Positions 1 through 9,277 of a stretch of 64,000 bases of DNA are shown here, piece by piece. Source of the stretch: Planctomycetaceae bacterium (GTDB taxonomy: Bacteria > Planctomycetota > Phycisphaerae > Phycisphaerales > SM1A02); assembly GCA_947490615.1 (NCBI GenBank), contig CANLHK010000011.1, positions 1-64,000 of the forward strand. Reading direction: 5' to 3'. The position numbers were made by a program, and so were the translations under genes. The notes below the pieces were generated by a model, which was given only the letters and a program-made list of their open reading frames with translations, ran no database searches and was not told where the DNA came from. Position 1 is the first letter of the stretch; every line of letters starts with the position of its first letter.

Positions 1-349
1 CGCCGCCACCATGCGACGCACTCCCGCCACGCAATGTGAAGCCCTCCAGACGTGCCGCGGCTCCCTTCTGACCAGTCGCCGTGAAGCATCGACCACTCAC
101 AGGATCCACGATCGTCGTCGCCGCGCCAGCAGTCGATCGCACCGTGATCGCGCGACCTCCAAAGTTGATCGACTCCTGCCAGAGACCAGGACCCACCTCC
201 ACGATGTCGCCGGCGAACGAGACATCGATGGCGCCCTGAATCGTTGGATACGACTCTGGCACCTGCCGAATATCTGCGGACGCCGTTACGGCGCAGAATT
301 AAGCGAGCGTCACGACGATGAAGCTTCCGATCAACTGGAACGAGCGCAT
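1..349 (-). pseudogene. Exported parallel beta-helix protein, signal peptide interrupted by TAA, runs off left edge
   Basis: From an ATG at 349 the frame encodes MRSFQLIGSFIVVTLA, then a TAA stop (301-299), then FCAVTASA, and stays open to the window edge. Without the stop this is a normal signal peptide ending in an Ala-x-Ala type site. The mature start (DIRQVPESYPTIQGAID, then VEVGPG, GGRAITVRS and GFTLRGG) is the usual opening of planctomycete right-handed beta-helix proteins, which are exported or surface bound. The next in-frame start is a GTG (V in RQVPE) that would lose the signal peptide. No Shine-Dalgarno site is seen. It could be a true nonsense mutation, an active gene with a sequencing error, or a contig-end artefact. 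The family call is strong; the broken status is seen but its cause is unknown. Confidence 0.75.
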
Positions 350-580
350 TTCAAGACCCCTACATTCGATGTGCGGACAAGTCTTGCGGCAGACTAACAG
401 CAACAGTCAATGCTCCCAAGAGCTTGTCACACACCACGGCCAAGTGCGCGGTGACCTTGACCACCCCACATGGTGCACTCACCTGACCGCGCTGCATGAC
501 CACAGCGGAGCACAACCTTGTCCGCCGCTTGGTCTTGCGCCTGCGGACGCGCCCGTTTCTTCCGCCCGCCCGCCAACTCC

Positions 581-610
581 TTGACTCCCGCTCTGCCGCG
601 TTGGTCTACT
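581..610 (+). promoter_or_regulatory. Sigma70-type promoter for the lipoprotein gene
   Basis: TTGACT (581-586) and TCTACT (605-610) are separated by 18 bases. The ATG at 617 begins 7 bases after the last base of the -10 box, so transcription would start at or next to the start codon. The rest of the interval from 350 to 580 shows no gene that I can support. Confidence 0.5.
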
Positions 611-616
611 ACTCCC

Positions 617-1675
617 ATGCTTCCCCACACGGCTGCTCGTCTCACTGGCTCGCTGTTGATATTGCCGGCGCTCACTGGGTGTTTCAGCCGACTCCATGTC
701 ACGCAGCCCATTGAAGTCGAAGTGTTCGATGCGCTGAGTGGTGAGCCGATCGTTGGCGGCACGGTTTCGCAAGGTGCGCCTGTTGGCTTCTTTGAGCGCA
801 GTCTGCATGAGGAAGCGGTCACCGACGCCAATGGCGTGGCGCATCTGCGGGTGATTCGACTTGTCGATGACTCGTGGTGGCAACTCTCTCGGGACACGGC
901 GTGCGATCCCGAGTTGTCGGGGCCTTTCTACGACGGCGTTGGGCTCTCGCAGATCCCCAGCGAATTCACCGAGGTTTCGACTCCATCATCTGTCCGGCGT
1001 TACCGCGCGCCGCTCTGGCCGCACATGTGGCTCTCGATTGAACTGCCCGCAGAATTTCGCGGTCCGCTCTCGTGGCATGTCCTCTCGTGCGATGCGGCGA
1101 GCAGCAGCGGTTGGATTCCGCCCGCGCAGCTCGCGTCCTCGAAGACCGACCCAACCGTGCACTTCAGCGCTCGCGCCACGCCCGACGCCAACGGAGCCGT
1201 CGCGCATCCCACAACCATCGGCGGCGTGCGCGGCTTCGGCTTTCACAACTACAACGGTGATGCCTCTGCTGGAGTCTTTCTTGGCGGCGTGCTCCTGCGC
1301 AGAATCAGTGCGACCAGCGAGCCCTACGACCTCGAGCGCGTTGAAGAAGCTACCGCGACACCGAGTGGACATTGGAAGCGCATCCCGATGAAGCCTGAAA
1401 CCGTGCATGCGTGGGAGCTGCGCGCACACCATGTCACGGGCGCGCCGCCTTCGTGGCCGACGGTGCGTTACGCGTGGTTCATCGGTTCACGCGACGAGCT
1501 GCGTGCGTGGCTGCGCACCAACAGTCTGAATCCTGTGAACTCCTGGGGCTTCACGCAGAAGACTGAGGACCCAACCGACCAACGCGTCTACGCCGCGTCT
1601 GCGCTCGCTGGCGTCATGCCTGAAGCGAAGGAAGTCAGCCCCGCGCCGCTTTGGACGCTGACGAAGATGGAGTGA
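617..1675 (+). CDS. Putative lipoprotein with carboxypeptidase-regulatory-like beta domain
   Basis: A 352-residue protein of unknown function. The ATG at 617 is chosen because it places a short signal peptide ending in the lipobox LPALTGC at residues 12-18; a longer upstream reading from 518 lacks this logic. The segment IEVEVFDALSGEPIVGG followed by TDANGVAHLRV resembles the beta-sandwich 'carboxypeptidase regulatory-like' fold that many exported planctomycete proteins carry after the lipid anchor. The rest has no motif I recognise. It is transcribed away from the beta-helix gene and ends convergent to the prenyltransferase-repeat gene. Location in an outer or inner membrane leaflet is inferred from the lipobox only. 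Confidence 0.7.
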   Translation: MLPHTAARLTGSLLILPALTGCFSRLHVTQPIEVEVFDALSGEPIVGGTVSQGAPVGFFERSLHEEAVTDANGVAHLRVIRLVDDSWWQLSRDTACDPELSGPFYDGVGLSQIPSEFTEVSTPSSVRRYRAPLWPHMWLSIELPAEFRGPLSWHVLSCDAASSSGWIPPAQLASSKTDPTVHFSARATPDANGAVAHPTTIGGVRGFGFHNYNGDASAGVFLGGVLLRRISATSEPYDLERVEEATATPSGHWKRIPMKPETVHAWELRAHHVTGAPPSWPTVRYAWFIGSRDELRAWLRTNSLNPVNSWGFTQKTEDPTDQRVYAASALAGVMPEAKEVSPAPLWTLTKME

Positions 1676-1715
1676 GGATGGAGTAAGGATGGAGTGAGGC
1701 GCGCGCCGTGAGGAC

Positions 1716-2909
1716 TCACGGAGTCTTGGTGCTCGCCGCAGCCTCAAGCAACGCCAACACACTCATCGCCGTACCGAAGCTCGCGCTTCGTGGAAAGACT
1801 CGATCGTTCCAGGTGCCGTCGTTGTCGCGAACCTTGAAGAGGATCTCTCGAAACTGCACGCGCAGCGCAGGGCGATCGGCTTCGGGAAGCAGTTCGATGG
1901 CCACCGCCGCGTTGGTGAAGGCGTAGAAGAAGTAGTACGGCGCAACGCCGTAGGGCGCGAGATGCGTCCCCTGCTTCTTGCGGCGCTTCTCCAGCTCAGG
2001 CCAGAACTCGAGGAACTCCTTCACGGCAAATTGCAGTCGCTTTAGATCAGCCTTGCCTGCGCGCGCGAGTGCGACTTCGAGTGCGCACATGCGTCCAACC
2101 GCACCAGGAATCTGACCAGCGTTGTCGCGCGCGGGCTTGTCGGCGTTGTAGGCGACGAAGCCCGACTCGCCCCGCGTGATCTCGAGGGCCTTGATGGTGC
2201 GCTCGAGGAGTTCGGCACTCACTTCGAGTCCCGCCTCTTTGGCTTCGACCAACGCAAGGAGACACGGCGCCGTCATGAACGGCGAAGTTGCGCAGGCGTT
2301 TTCGATGCCTGCGCCGCGCGCGTATTGCCAACCGCCGACCTTGGGGATCTCGGTGGCCTTCAAGGCATCGAGGTAGAACGCGATCGCAGCGTCGACCGCA
2401 GAGTTCTGCGTTTCGCTGACCGCACTCGCCTTCTTGGCTGCAAGCAGGAAGCGCAATCCGTAGCAATGCGCCTAACCGCGCACGTCGTAGCCGCCGTCAT
2501 ACTTTGGTGAGAGTAAGGACTCGCTGCGCGCAGCCGCGACAAAGTCGATCGCTCGCGTGACCGCGGCTTGTCGGGACGAGTCCTTCGCAAATCCAGGCGC
2601 AGCCATGAGCGCCATAGAGACGATCGCCGTGCCACCAACGCGGTAGCCAAACGGGATCTTGCCACCGACGCGATAGACCCCTTCATAGGGCCACTCGGAA
2701 GCGACCTCGGTGCCAGGACCTTGCTCTTGCATGGCGACGAGCTTGGCAACGCCCTGTGCGATCGCATCTTGATCAGTCGGGATCACGACCTTCGCAGGCG
2801 CCGCCGATTTTTCGGGGGCTGCTGCTGGAGTCACATCGGGAGTCCTCGATGGATCAGGCGGGACGACAGTGACGACGAGGAGCAGCGCTGCGAGTGACGC
2901 GGTGAGCAT
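1716..2909 (-). pseudogene. Prenyltransferase/squalene-cyclase-repeat secreted protein split by an in-frame TAG
   Basis: Two stretches in the same frame, 2909-2475 and 2471-1716, are separated only by a TAG at 2474-2472. Together they would give a protein of about 397 residues. It starts with a signal-like MLTASLAALLLVVTVV and a Pro/Ala-rich linker. The body has alpha-alpha toroid repeats (GVAKLVAMQEQ, FGYRVGGTAIVSMALM, then AIAFYLDALKA, SPFMTAPCLLALVEA) typical of planctomycete prenyltransferase/squalene-oxidase repeat proteins. The context YDVRG-stop-AHCYGLRFLL fits a family position that is normally Trp, so TGG to TAG is the simplest change. No second start gives a sensible separate protein. 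It may be a recent pseudogene or a base-call error. Confidence 0.75.
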
Positions 2910-2939
2910 CAGAGAACTGTACCGCAGGAATCCATCGCC

Positions 2940-3761
2940 TCACCCGCCGCGCAGGTGCTTCACGAGGAAGGCGGTCTGCCGATCCTTGGCATCGGCGGAA
3001 AACGAGCCAAAGCCAGCGTGTTCGTGCGGCGCACCCGTGGCGCCGTACTCGTGCATCTCGACACTCTTGGCCAGGCCGCGCTCCCGAAGAGCTTCGACAA
3101 ACTCGCGTTGGCCGTCGACTGCGACCCAGGCATCGAGTTGGTTGTGCAGGATGAGAAGCGGAATCGATCTCCATGAGGAGAGATGCTCGATGGGATTCAA
3201 CGCGTCGGCGCGCGCGGCTTCGTACATCGCGCGGTGTCGTTGCCACGCGAAGGAACCCGTCGTGCACTCGACCGCCGCTGCGCGAAACTCATGAGTACGG
3301 CAGAGCCGCACCAACGCAGCCATACCTCCAGCACTCATTCCGCCGATGGCCGTGCGACTCAGATCAAACCACGGCGTCGCGCGGATCGCCTCCATGACGC
3401 CGTCGATCTCTTGCGCCATCGTCTCGACGACTTCAAGCGTGCGCTCAGGCTGTTGAAGAGCAGCGTCGAATCGCGCGCCATGACCAGGAAGATCCACCGA
3501 CACCGTCGCGATACCCGCGCGTGCCAAACGGAGAAAGCGCCCTGGATCCAATTCCTTGGTGACGGTTCTGCCGTGCATCCACAGCAGGACCGGTGCGGGT
3601 GCCCCATGAAGTGAACTGGGAAGAGAACTGGGAAGAGAACTGTGGAGCGCACCGTCCAAAGCAAACGAGGGATGCACCACCAACGCTGGGACGCCTGCGA
3701 ACACTTCAAACCGCGCGCGCTCGCGCACCATCGCGGGAAGTCCGTCGCCAAACTCAGGCAT
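2940..3761 (-). CDS. Alpha/beta hydrolase (prolyl-oligopeptidase / dienelactone-hydrolase type)
   Basis: A 273-residue single-domain hydrolase. VLLWMHGRT is the oxyanion strand-turn, GGMSAGGM carries the nucleophile elbow (Gly-x-Ser-x-Gly), LILHNQLDAWV supplies the likely acid, and GAPHEHAGF near the C-terminus supplies the likely His. The substrate cannot be told from the sequence. The start at 3761 is chosen because it overlaps the rsmD stop by 8 bases, which suggests translational coupling; the frame is open upstream to 3893 but would lie inside rsmD. A short tandem duplication (aactgggaagag twice, near 3612-3640) encodes a SLPS repeat before the hydrolase core. No signal peptide is seen, so it is probably cytoplasmic. 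Confidence 0.8.
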   Translation of the reverse strand: MPEFGDGLPAMVRERARFEVFAGVPALVVHPSFALDGALHSSLPSSLPSSLHGAPAPVLLWMHGRTVTKELDPGRFLRLARAGIATVSVDLPGHGARFDAALQQPERTLEVVETMAQEIDGVMEAIRATPWFDLSRTAIGGMSAGGMAALVRLCRTHEFRAAAVECTTGSFAWQRHRAMYEAARADALNPIEHLSSWRSIPLLILHNQLDAWVAVDGQREFVEALRERGLAKSVEMHEYGATGAPHEHAGFGSFSADAKDRQTAFLVKHLRGG

Positions 3762-4371
3762 CGGACGCGCTCGGTGCAGAGGTTTCACTGAAGGCGTTGG
3801 GCTTGTAGAGGTAGACGAACATGTCGTCCTTGTAGCGGTGAACCTCTGGACCGTCGAAGCCAACGATGGTGCGTTCGGGTTCCTCGAGATCAATCGGCGT
3901 GCGGAGAATCAGAAACCCCTTGCCATCGGCGAAGAGCCCGCGACTTCGCGCAGCCTGTGCGAGCACCAAGGCGCGCGTCGGGAGTTCCACCATGAGCGCG
4001 TACGGCGGATCCAGGAACACGAGATCGACAGGACGCGGACTGCGCGCCAACGCGGTTGGTCCCAGCGCATCCGCCTGCAACGCGATGACGCGGTCAGCGC
4101 ACTTCAGCATGGCGATGTTGTGTTCGAGGTAGCGAAAGACCTCGCGGTCGCGCTCGATCATCACGACTTCCACGGCGCCACGCGAAGCACATTCGAGTCC
4201 GATCGTTCCCACACCCGCAAAGAGGTCGAGGACGCGCGCACCCTTGAACCACCCGTGGAGCATCGCAAAGAGCGACTCCTTCACACGCGCGGTCATGGGG
4301 CGCGTGCGATCTTCACCCACGGGAGTGAGCAGCACGCGCGAACGGAAATCACCTGAGATGATCTTGGGCAC
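3754..4371 (-). CDS. rsmD: 16S rRNA (guanine(966)-N2)-methyltransferase RsmD
   Basis: A 205-residue Rossmann-fold methyltransferase. The N-terminus MPKIISGDFRSRVL followed by RTRPMTARVKESLFAML matches the RsmD RNA-facing signature. VLDLFAGVGTIGLE is the SAM-binding motif I and FLDPPYA is motif IV (DPPY) with the catalytic proline pair for N2-guanine methylation. The length is normal for the family. It acts on the small ribosomal subunit during assembly. The gene overlaps the downstream hydrolase by 8 bases. It starts 21 bases after the stop of the upstream minus-strand lipoprotein gene, so the three may be one transcript. Confidence 0.95.
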   Translation of the reverse strand: MPKIISGDFRSRVLLTPVGEDRTRPMTARVKESLFAMLHGWFKGARVLDLFAGVGTIGLECASRGAVEVVMIERDREVFRYLEHNIAMLKCADRVIALQADALGPTALARSPRPVDLVFLDPPYALMVELPTRALVLAQAARSRGLFADGKGFLILRTPIDLEEPERTIVGFDGPEVHRYKDDMFVYLYKPNAFSETSAPSASDA

Positions 4372-4392
4372 GCGGCGAGTGTACAGCGCGCG

Positions 4393-5496
4393 TCAGGGCG
4401 CGGGCGTCAGCAAGGCTGGCACTGTCGGCGCGGGCGCGACGGCAATGGGCGACTCTCCGCGGGAGATCTTCTCGCCGTTGCCGCGCACGATGATCGCGCG
4501 CACAAACGCCTCGTACTCCGTGGCGAGCCGCGCGATGTCCTCATCGAAATACTCGCGCAGCACCGCAGGTCCAACTTGTCGACCAATCGCTAAGCGCCGC
4601 TCGTTGCGCGTGCCTGCCTTGTTGGACTCCCAGATTGTTCCTGAGACGCGCCCGTAGACCGCGTCGTTGAGCAGTCGCTCAAGACCCTTGCGATAGCGCC
4701 CGCCCTCACCCTCATTGAGGAAGTGGACCAGCGCCCATGCCTGCGCGTAGTAGGTCAGCAGCGTGCGACGCCCTTCACGCAAGTATTCCTGCGGCGTGCC
4801 CTGCACGAACTCGGTCAGCGGAACGAAGCGTCCGCGTTGCATGACCAAACGCAGCTCATCGAAGCGTTCGAAGTTGCGCCACGGCATGAACTCGGGCGGC
4901 GCGCCATTGATGCCGCCGCGCACACCTTCCATGTAACAGGCGAGGCCTTCCTCGAGCCACATGGGAAGCGCATGACGGAACGCGCGCTGCGAGTACGCGT
5001 GCCAACCTTCGTGCGCTGCGATGGTGAAGGTGTCCCAACGCCCGATGTCGTAGAGCACCGCGTCACCTTCGATGGTGTAACCGCCGCGACCGATGTTTTC
5101 GTACATCGCCGCTTCTAAAGGCATGCGAATGCGTGTGAAGGCCATCCACTCGGCGCGCGTGCCAAAGAGATAGACATCGATCGGTTCATCGGGCTCAGGA
5201 AGCGGGACCAGCGCCTTTCGGTAATGGTCGAGCGCCGTCGGGAGGAAGACCTGCATGCGATCACGAATGACTGGATCGCGCAGCGTGGAGTGGAGTCGAT
5301 GGGTTCCCGTATCGATGCACTCGCCGACGGCCGTACCGAAAGTCCACGGCTCGATGATCGGATCGGTGCGCAGGTTGACGCTCTTGACCGCAGCGGGCAG
5401 CGCCTGAGGCTCGGCGACGGTTCGACAACCAACTGCGAGCGCGATGAGCGCGAGCATCGAACCGAACGCGAAAGAGTGGTGGAGGCAACGCTTCAC
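4393..5496 (-). CDS. Lipoprotein with HEGWH zinc-protease motif (gluzincin-like, DUF1570 style)
   Basis: A 367-residue exported lipoprotein. Residues 1-24 form a signal peptide with lipobox ALAVGC. HEGWH at about 162-166 is a HExxH zinc site, and the following LEEGLACYMEG (about 181-191) offers the third ligand Glu 16-17 residues later, as in gluzincins and in the DUF1570-type planctomycete proteins. An MPLEA..YENIGRGGY segment just before the site is also seen in such proteins. It is probably a membrane-anchored peptidase or a relative that binds cell-wall peptides. Activity is inferred from the motif only. It lies upstream of rsmD on the same strand. Confidence 0.75.
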   Translation of the reverse strand: MKRCLHHSFAFGSMLALIALAVGCRTVAEPQALPAAVKSVNLRTDPIIEPWTFGTAVGECIDTGTHRLHSTLRDPVIRDRMQVFLPTALDHYRKALVPLPEPDEPIDVYLFGTRAEWMAFTRIRMPLEAAMYENIGRGGYTIEGDAVLYDIGRWDTFTIAAHEGWHAYSQRAFRHALPMWLEEGLACYMEGVRGGINGAPPEFMPWRNFERFDELRLVMQRGRFVPLTEFVQGTPQEYLREGRRTLLTYYAQAWALVHFLNEGEGGRYRKGLERLLNDAVYGRVSGTIWESNKAGTRNERRLAIGRQVGPAVLREYFDEDIARLATEYEAFVRAIIVRGNGEKISRGESPIAVAPAPTVPALLTPAP

Positions 5497-5572
5497 GAGC
5501 TTTGGTGGAGTCTAACTCTACTTCGACACAACCCGTGAACCATCGTTGCACTTTCACGCTGCGATGATCGAT

Positions 5573-5959
5573 TCAGTCGCCACCGCCGCCGCCGCCATCT
5601 CCTCCTCCTCCACCATCGGACGAGCCGCAGTCTCCAGAACCACCATCGGACGAGTCCCAAGAGCTGTCGAGACTCGACGCCCCAATGTCTCGGCCCTCAA
5701 AGGCGCCGTCTCCTTGGTCGAGCGGCGTCGTCGTGTCGCGGTGTTGGTCGTGACTGTTTGGTGTCGTTCCGAGGTAGTACGGCACGCCGATCCCAGCGCC
5801 GGCGTCACCGTGGTGCGCGCGTCGCGGCGTTGCTGTTCCAGGAGAATTTGTTGGCGGCGTTTGCTCTGTGCTCGACCACAGCGACGCGATGATCGCGCCA
5901 ATGCACACCATGGCGACCGCGCCGACGATCAGCCAAATCGGTTCGATGGAAACGGTCAT
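5573..5959 (-). CDS. Small single-pass membrane protein with Gly/Asp-rich tail
   Basis: A 128-residue protein with one N-terminal membrane helix (about residues 8-28, IWLIVGAVAMVCIGAIIAS), a hydrophilic middle, and a C-terminal tail of Ser/Asp then Gly/Asp repeats that ends in runs of five and six Gly. Such low-complexity Gly-rich ends are common on short planctomycete membrane proteins, and no function is known to me. A single Cys sits in the tail (GGSGDCGSS). It follows valS on the same strand after 29 bases and could be co-transcribed. The codon pattern of the tail is repetitive, so its exact length may vary between strains. Confidence 0.6.
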   Translation of the reverse strand: MTVSIEPIWLIVGAVAMVCIGAIIASLWSSTEQTPPTNSPGTATPRRAHHGDAGAGIGVPYYLGTTPNSHDQHRDTTTPLDQGDGAFEGRDIGASSLDSSWDSSDGGSGDCGSSDGGGGGDGGGGGGD

Positions 5960-5988
5960 GCGATGCCTCCAGTCGGTCGTTGAGTAGC

Positions 5989-8900
5989 TCAGCCAAGCGC
6001 CGTGAGTGCGCTCTTGGCTGCTGCGATATCCGCGTCGATCTCCGCGAGCTTGCGCCGAGTTTCCTCGACGAGTTCAGGCTTGGCTTTGGCGAGGTATCCC
6101 TCATTCTCGAGTTTTCCGCGCATGCCGCTTGCTTGCTTGTCGCGCTCTGCAATGAGCTTCAAGAGTCGCGTCTTCTCGGCGCCAAGATCGACGGCATCGA
6201 CGAGTCCGTCGAGCAGAATCTCGCTTCCTTCAAAGGGAATCGCGACGGCGGTCTGCGGACGCGAAGTGCCCAGTGGCTCCACGCGTTCGAGTCCAGCGAG
6301 CGTCTCGACGACGCCGCCTGAAGCAGCGACCAACGCGCGAACCGAGTCGCCCGCGAGCAGAGAGATGCGCTTCTTGGGTGAGACCTGACGCTCACCACGG
6401 ACACGGCGCACGCTTTCAACCAGCGCGCGGACCCGCTCAAACTCGGCACTCGCGGCCTCATCCTTCAACGCTTGCGCGAAGGTCGGCCAGCCAGCGGTCG
6501 CGCAGAGCGCACTCGGCGGAAGCGTCAGGCCCGCGATCGTTGCTTGCACGCCCTTGTCGTCCACGCGTTGCGACATCGCCTGCACACTCGCCCAGAGTGT
6601 CTCGGTCACAAACGGACAAACGGGATGAAGCATGCGCAGCATCGCATCGAGTGATGTCGCGAGCACGGCCTGCTGCGTGCGATCGGAGCGAATCGTCGGT
6701 TTGATGCCCTCGAGATACCAATCGCAGAAGTCGCGCCACACAAGGTCATAGAGCACTTCGGCCACGCGATGAAACTCGTAGTCGGCGATCGCGCTCTCGA
6801 GTTCGACACTCGCGCGCTGAAGACGCGCAAGCATCCAGCGGTCGATGAGCGTGGTGGGAACCAGCGGCGCCGACGCGCTGTTCGTGGCGTTGGTGTTTGC
6901 AGTTGGATCCGGCGCCGCTTGCGCGAGATTCGCCAGCGCGAACCGCGTGGCGTTCCACAATTTGTTCGCGAAGTTTCGGCCAAGATCAAAGCGCGCGCTG
7001 GTGTTGCGCGCGAGCGGCATCTCGGCGGTGGGAGTCGCAGCACCTGTCGCAGCGCCGAAGCCTGAAACCATCTTCTTCGTCGGGTCTTTCGGCGACGACT
7101 GGATCGCATCGGCCACGGTGTACCCACCGCTGGCGGTGGCCCACTTGGGCGCAAAGGTCTCACCCGAGTGTGGGTCCACGATGTCGACAGGAAGCCGAAC
7201 ATCCTGCGTGTTGGTCGCCATGGAGACGAGCGTGAATCGCATGGCGTCAGCACCGTGCGAATGGATGATGTCGCGCGGGTCAACGCCGTTGCCAAGCGAC
7301 TTAGACATCTTCTGTCCGTGACCATCCTGAATCATCGCGTGGATGAACACCTGCCGAAACGGAAGCCGTCCGAGGAAGTAGCGGTTGAACATCACCATGC
7401 GGGAAACCCACAGTGTGATGATCTCGCGCGCGGTGCAAAGGACCGAGCTTGGGTTGTAGCGCTCAAGCAGTCCTTCCATGTCCTGCCAACGCGTCGCGTC
7501 GGGCCAGCCGAGGGTTGAGAGCGGCCAGAGCGCCGAACTAAACCAAGTGTCGAGCACATCACCGTCGCGCTTGAAGCCCACGCGCTCAAGAACGACTGCA
7601 TCGGCGTCGTCGCTGAGGCAGACATGGAGATCATGCTCACCCGACGCAGAAGCGAGCGAACCCACGGCAAGCTCCGCGCCATCGCTCACGCGCACCACGC
7701 GGATCGAGGCACGCGCCGATGAAAGCGAGGCCACCGCGCCCAACTCGGCAGCCAATGCCGACGCTTCGCCGCGCTTACTCCACACGGGAATGCGATGTCC
7801 CCACCAAAGTTGGCGTGAGATGCACCAGTCGCGGATGTTCTCGTGCCACGATTGGAAGTTCTTCGCGTAGCGCGCTGGGAAGAAGCGCAGCTCGCCATCG
7901 CCCTTGGCACGCGGACCCGCTGCGACCGAACTCGGCAACGCACCTTCGACTTGATCAGGCGCCATCGACCGCAGTGCACTGCCGCGCAACCGATCATCGG
8001 TGACACGCACATACCACTGGTCGCTCAAGTAGGGCTCGACAGGAACATGCGAGCGGTAGCTATGACCGACCGAGTGACGGTGCGGGCGAACCTCTTCGAG
8101 CAGTCCCTGACTCTTGAACCACGCGACGATGCGCTTGCGCGCCTCTTCACGACTGAGTCCGACAAACGCGCGCGCTTCCTGCGAAACATCGGTCCAACCG
8201 TGACCATCGCTGATCGAACCATCAGGCGCCATGACATTGATCGCGGCGAGTCCGTGGCGCTGACCGATTTCCCAGTCGTTGGGATCGTGCGCGGGCGTGA
8301 CCTTGAGGAATCCCGTGGCAAACGCAGCCTTGCCGTCAGCGGGATCGCCGCCCATCGAGGCTGGCATCACCACATACTCGTCCTCGATGATGGGGATAAG
8401 ACGCCCAACAATCGGCAGCCGCACCGACTTGCCGCGCAACGCCGCCGCGCGTGGGTCTTTCGGATTGATGCCCACCGCGGTGTCGCCGAGCATCGTCTCA
8501 GGACGCGTGGTCGCGACAGTGACATGGCCCGAGCCATCGGCCAGCGGATACTGGAGGTACCAGAAGTTTCCGTCGACCTCCTCCATCTCGACTTCGTCGT
8601 CGGCGAGTGCGGTCTGCGAAACAGGATCCCAGTTCACCAGTCGCTTGCCGCGATAGATCAGTCGATCGCTGAACAGTCGGAAGAACGCAGCGCGCACCGC
8701 GGTGGCGCAGGTTTCATCCATGGTGAATCGCGTGCGCTCGAAGTCACAGGAGCAACCCATGAGTTCGAGTTGCGCGAGAATCGTCGCCTCGTACTCGTCC
8801 TTCCACTCCTGCACTTTGCCGACAAACGCTTCGCGCGTGAAGTCGGTGCGCTTCTTGCCTTGCAACTGAAGCCGCTTCTCAACTACCGCTTGAGTCGCGA

Positions 8901-9201
8901 TGCCCGCGTGATCGGTGCCAGGCATCCACAGCGTGTTGCACCCGCGCATGCGGTGGTAGCGCGTGAGGAGATCCTGCAGCGAGTTGTTGAAGGCGTGGCC
9001 GAGGTGAAGCGCCGCCGTGACATTCGGCGGCGGAATGAAGATCGCAAACGCTTGGCCAGGATTCGACGGCTCGGCGTGGAAGCAGCCCGCTTCGTCCCAG
9101 CGCGCGCGAACGGTTCCCTCGGCTTCCGAGGGCACATAGGCCTTCGGGAGTTCGGGGATCGGGGCGGGAGCGCTGGTTCCGTGCGTCGTTCCTGAGGACA
9201 T
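5989..9201 (-). CDS. valS: Valyl-tRNA synthetase
   Basis: A 1070-residue class I synthetase that charges tRNA-Val. The HIGH-type motif is HLGH within PPPNVTAALHLGH near the N-terminus, GTDHAGIATQ follows, and KMSKSLGNGVDP is near residue 632. The C-terminus (about the last 65 residues) forms the tRNA-binding coiled coil usual for ValRS. It is longer than most bacterial ValRS (about 880-950). Extra material is visible before and after the catalytic loop, including a low-complexity stretch rich in Ala/Thr/Gly/Pro (about residues 675-735) after KMSKS. The ATG at 9201 is chosen because the family alignment begins there; the frame is open further upstream. A TAGAAT -10-like box lies at 9217-9212, ten bases before the ATG. 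Confidence 0.96.
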   Translation of the reverse strand: MSSGTTHGTSAPAPIPELPKAYVPSEAEGTVRARWDEAGCFHAEPSNPGQAFAIFIPPPNVTAALHLGHAFNNSLQDLLTRYHRMRGCNTLWMPGTDHAGIATQAVVEKRLQLQGKKRTDFTREAFVGKVQEWKDEYEATILAQLELMGCSCDFERTRFTMDETCATAVRAAFFRLFSDRLIYRGKRLVNWDPVSQTALADDEVEMEEVDGNFWYLQYPLADGSGHVTVATTRPETMLGDTAVGINPKDPRAAALRGKSVRLPIVGRLIPIIEDEYVVMPASMGGDPADGKAAFATGFLKVTPAHDPNDWEIGQRHGLAAINVMAPDGSISDGHGWTDVSQEARAFVGLSREEARKRIVAWFKSQGLLEEVRPHRHSVGHSYRSHVPVEPYLSDQWYVRVTDDRLRGSALRSMAPDQVEGALPSSVAAGPRAKGDGELRFFPARYAKNFQSWHENIRDWCISRQLWWGHRIPVWSKRGEASALAAELGAVASLSSARASIRVVRVSDGAELAVGSLASASGEHDLHVCLSDDADAVVLERVGFKRDGDVLDTWFSSALWPLSTLGWPDATRWQDMEGLLERYNPSSVLCTAREIITLWVSRMVMFNRYFLGRLPFRQVFIHAMIQDGHGQKMSKSLGNGVDPRDIIHSHGADAMRFTLVSMATNTQDVRLPVDIVDPHSGETFAPKWATASGGYTVADAIQSSPKDPTKKMVSGFGAATGAATPTAEMPLARNTSARFDLGRNFANKLWNATRFALANLAQAAPDPTANTNATNSASAPLVPTTLIDRWMLARLQRASVELESAIADYEFHRVAEVLYDLVWRDFCDWYLEGIKPTIRSDRTQQAVLATSLDAMLRMLHPVCPFVTETLWASVQAMSQRVDDKGVQATIAGLTLPPSALCATAGWPTFAQALKDEAASAEFERVRALVESVRRVRGERQVSPKKRISLLAGDSVRALVAASGGVVETLAGLERVEPLGTSRPQTAVAIPFEGSEILLDGLVDAVDLGAEKTRLLKLIAERDKQASGMRGKLENEGYLAKAKPELVEETRRKLAEIDADIAAAKSALTALG

Positions 9202-9277
9202 GAGGGAGGCGATTCTACTTCGCCTCCGCAACCATCGTGGCGCAGTTTGCAGCCGACTTCTGCGATAGTGCGTGCTC

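Noticed and set aside
2472-2474. Pyrrolysine or other recoding at TAG
   Set aside because: The position fits Trp, the protein is not a known recoding family, other genes end normally, and another break nearby uses TAA.
7843-9195. 450-residue plus-strand frame
   Set aside because: Opposite valS, Arg/His-rich, no motif.
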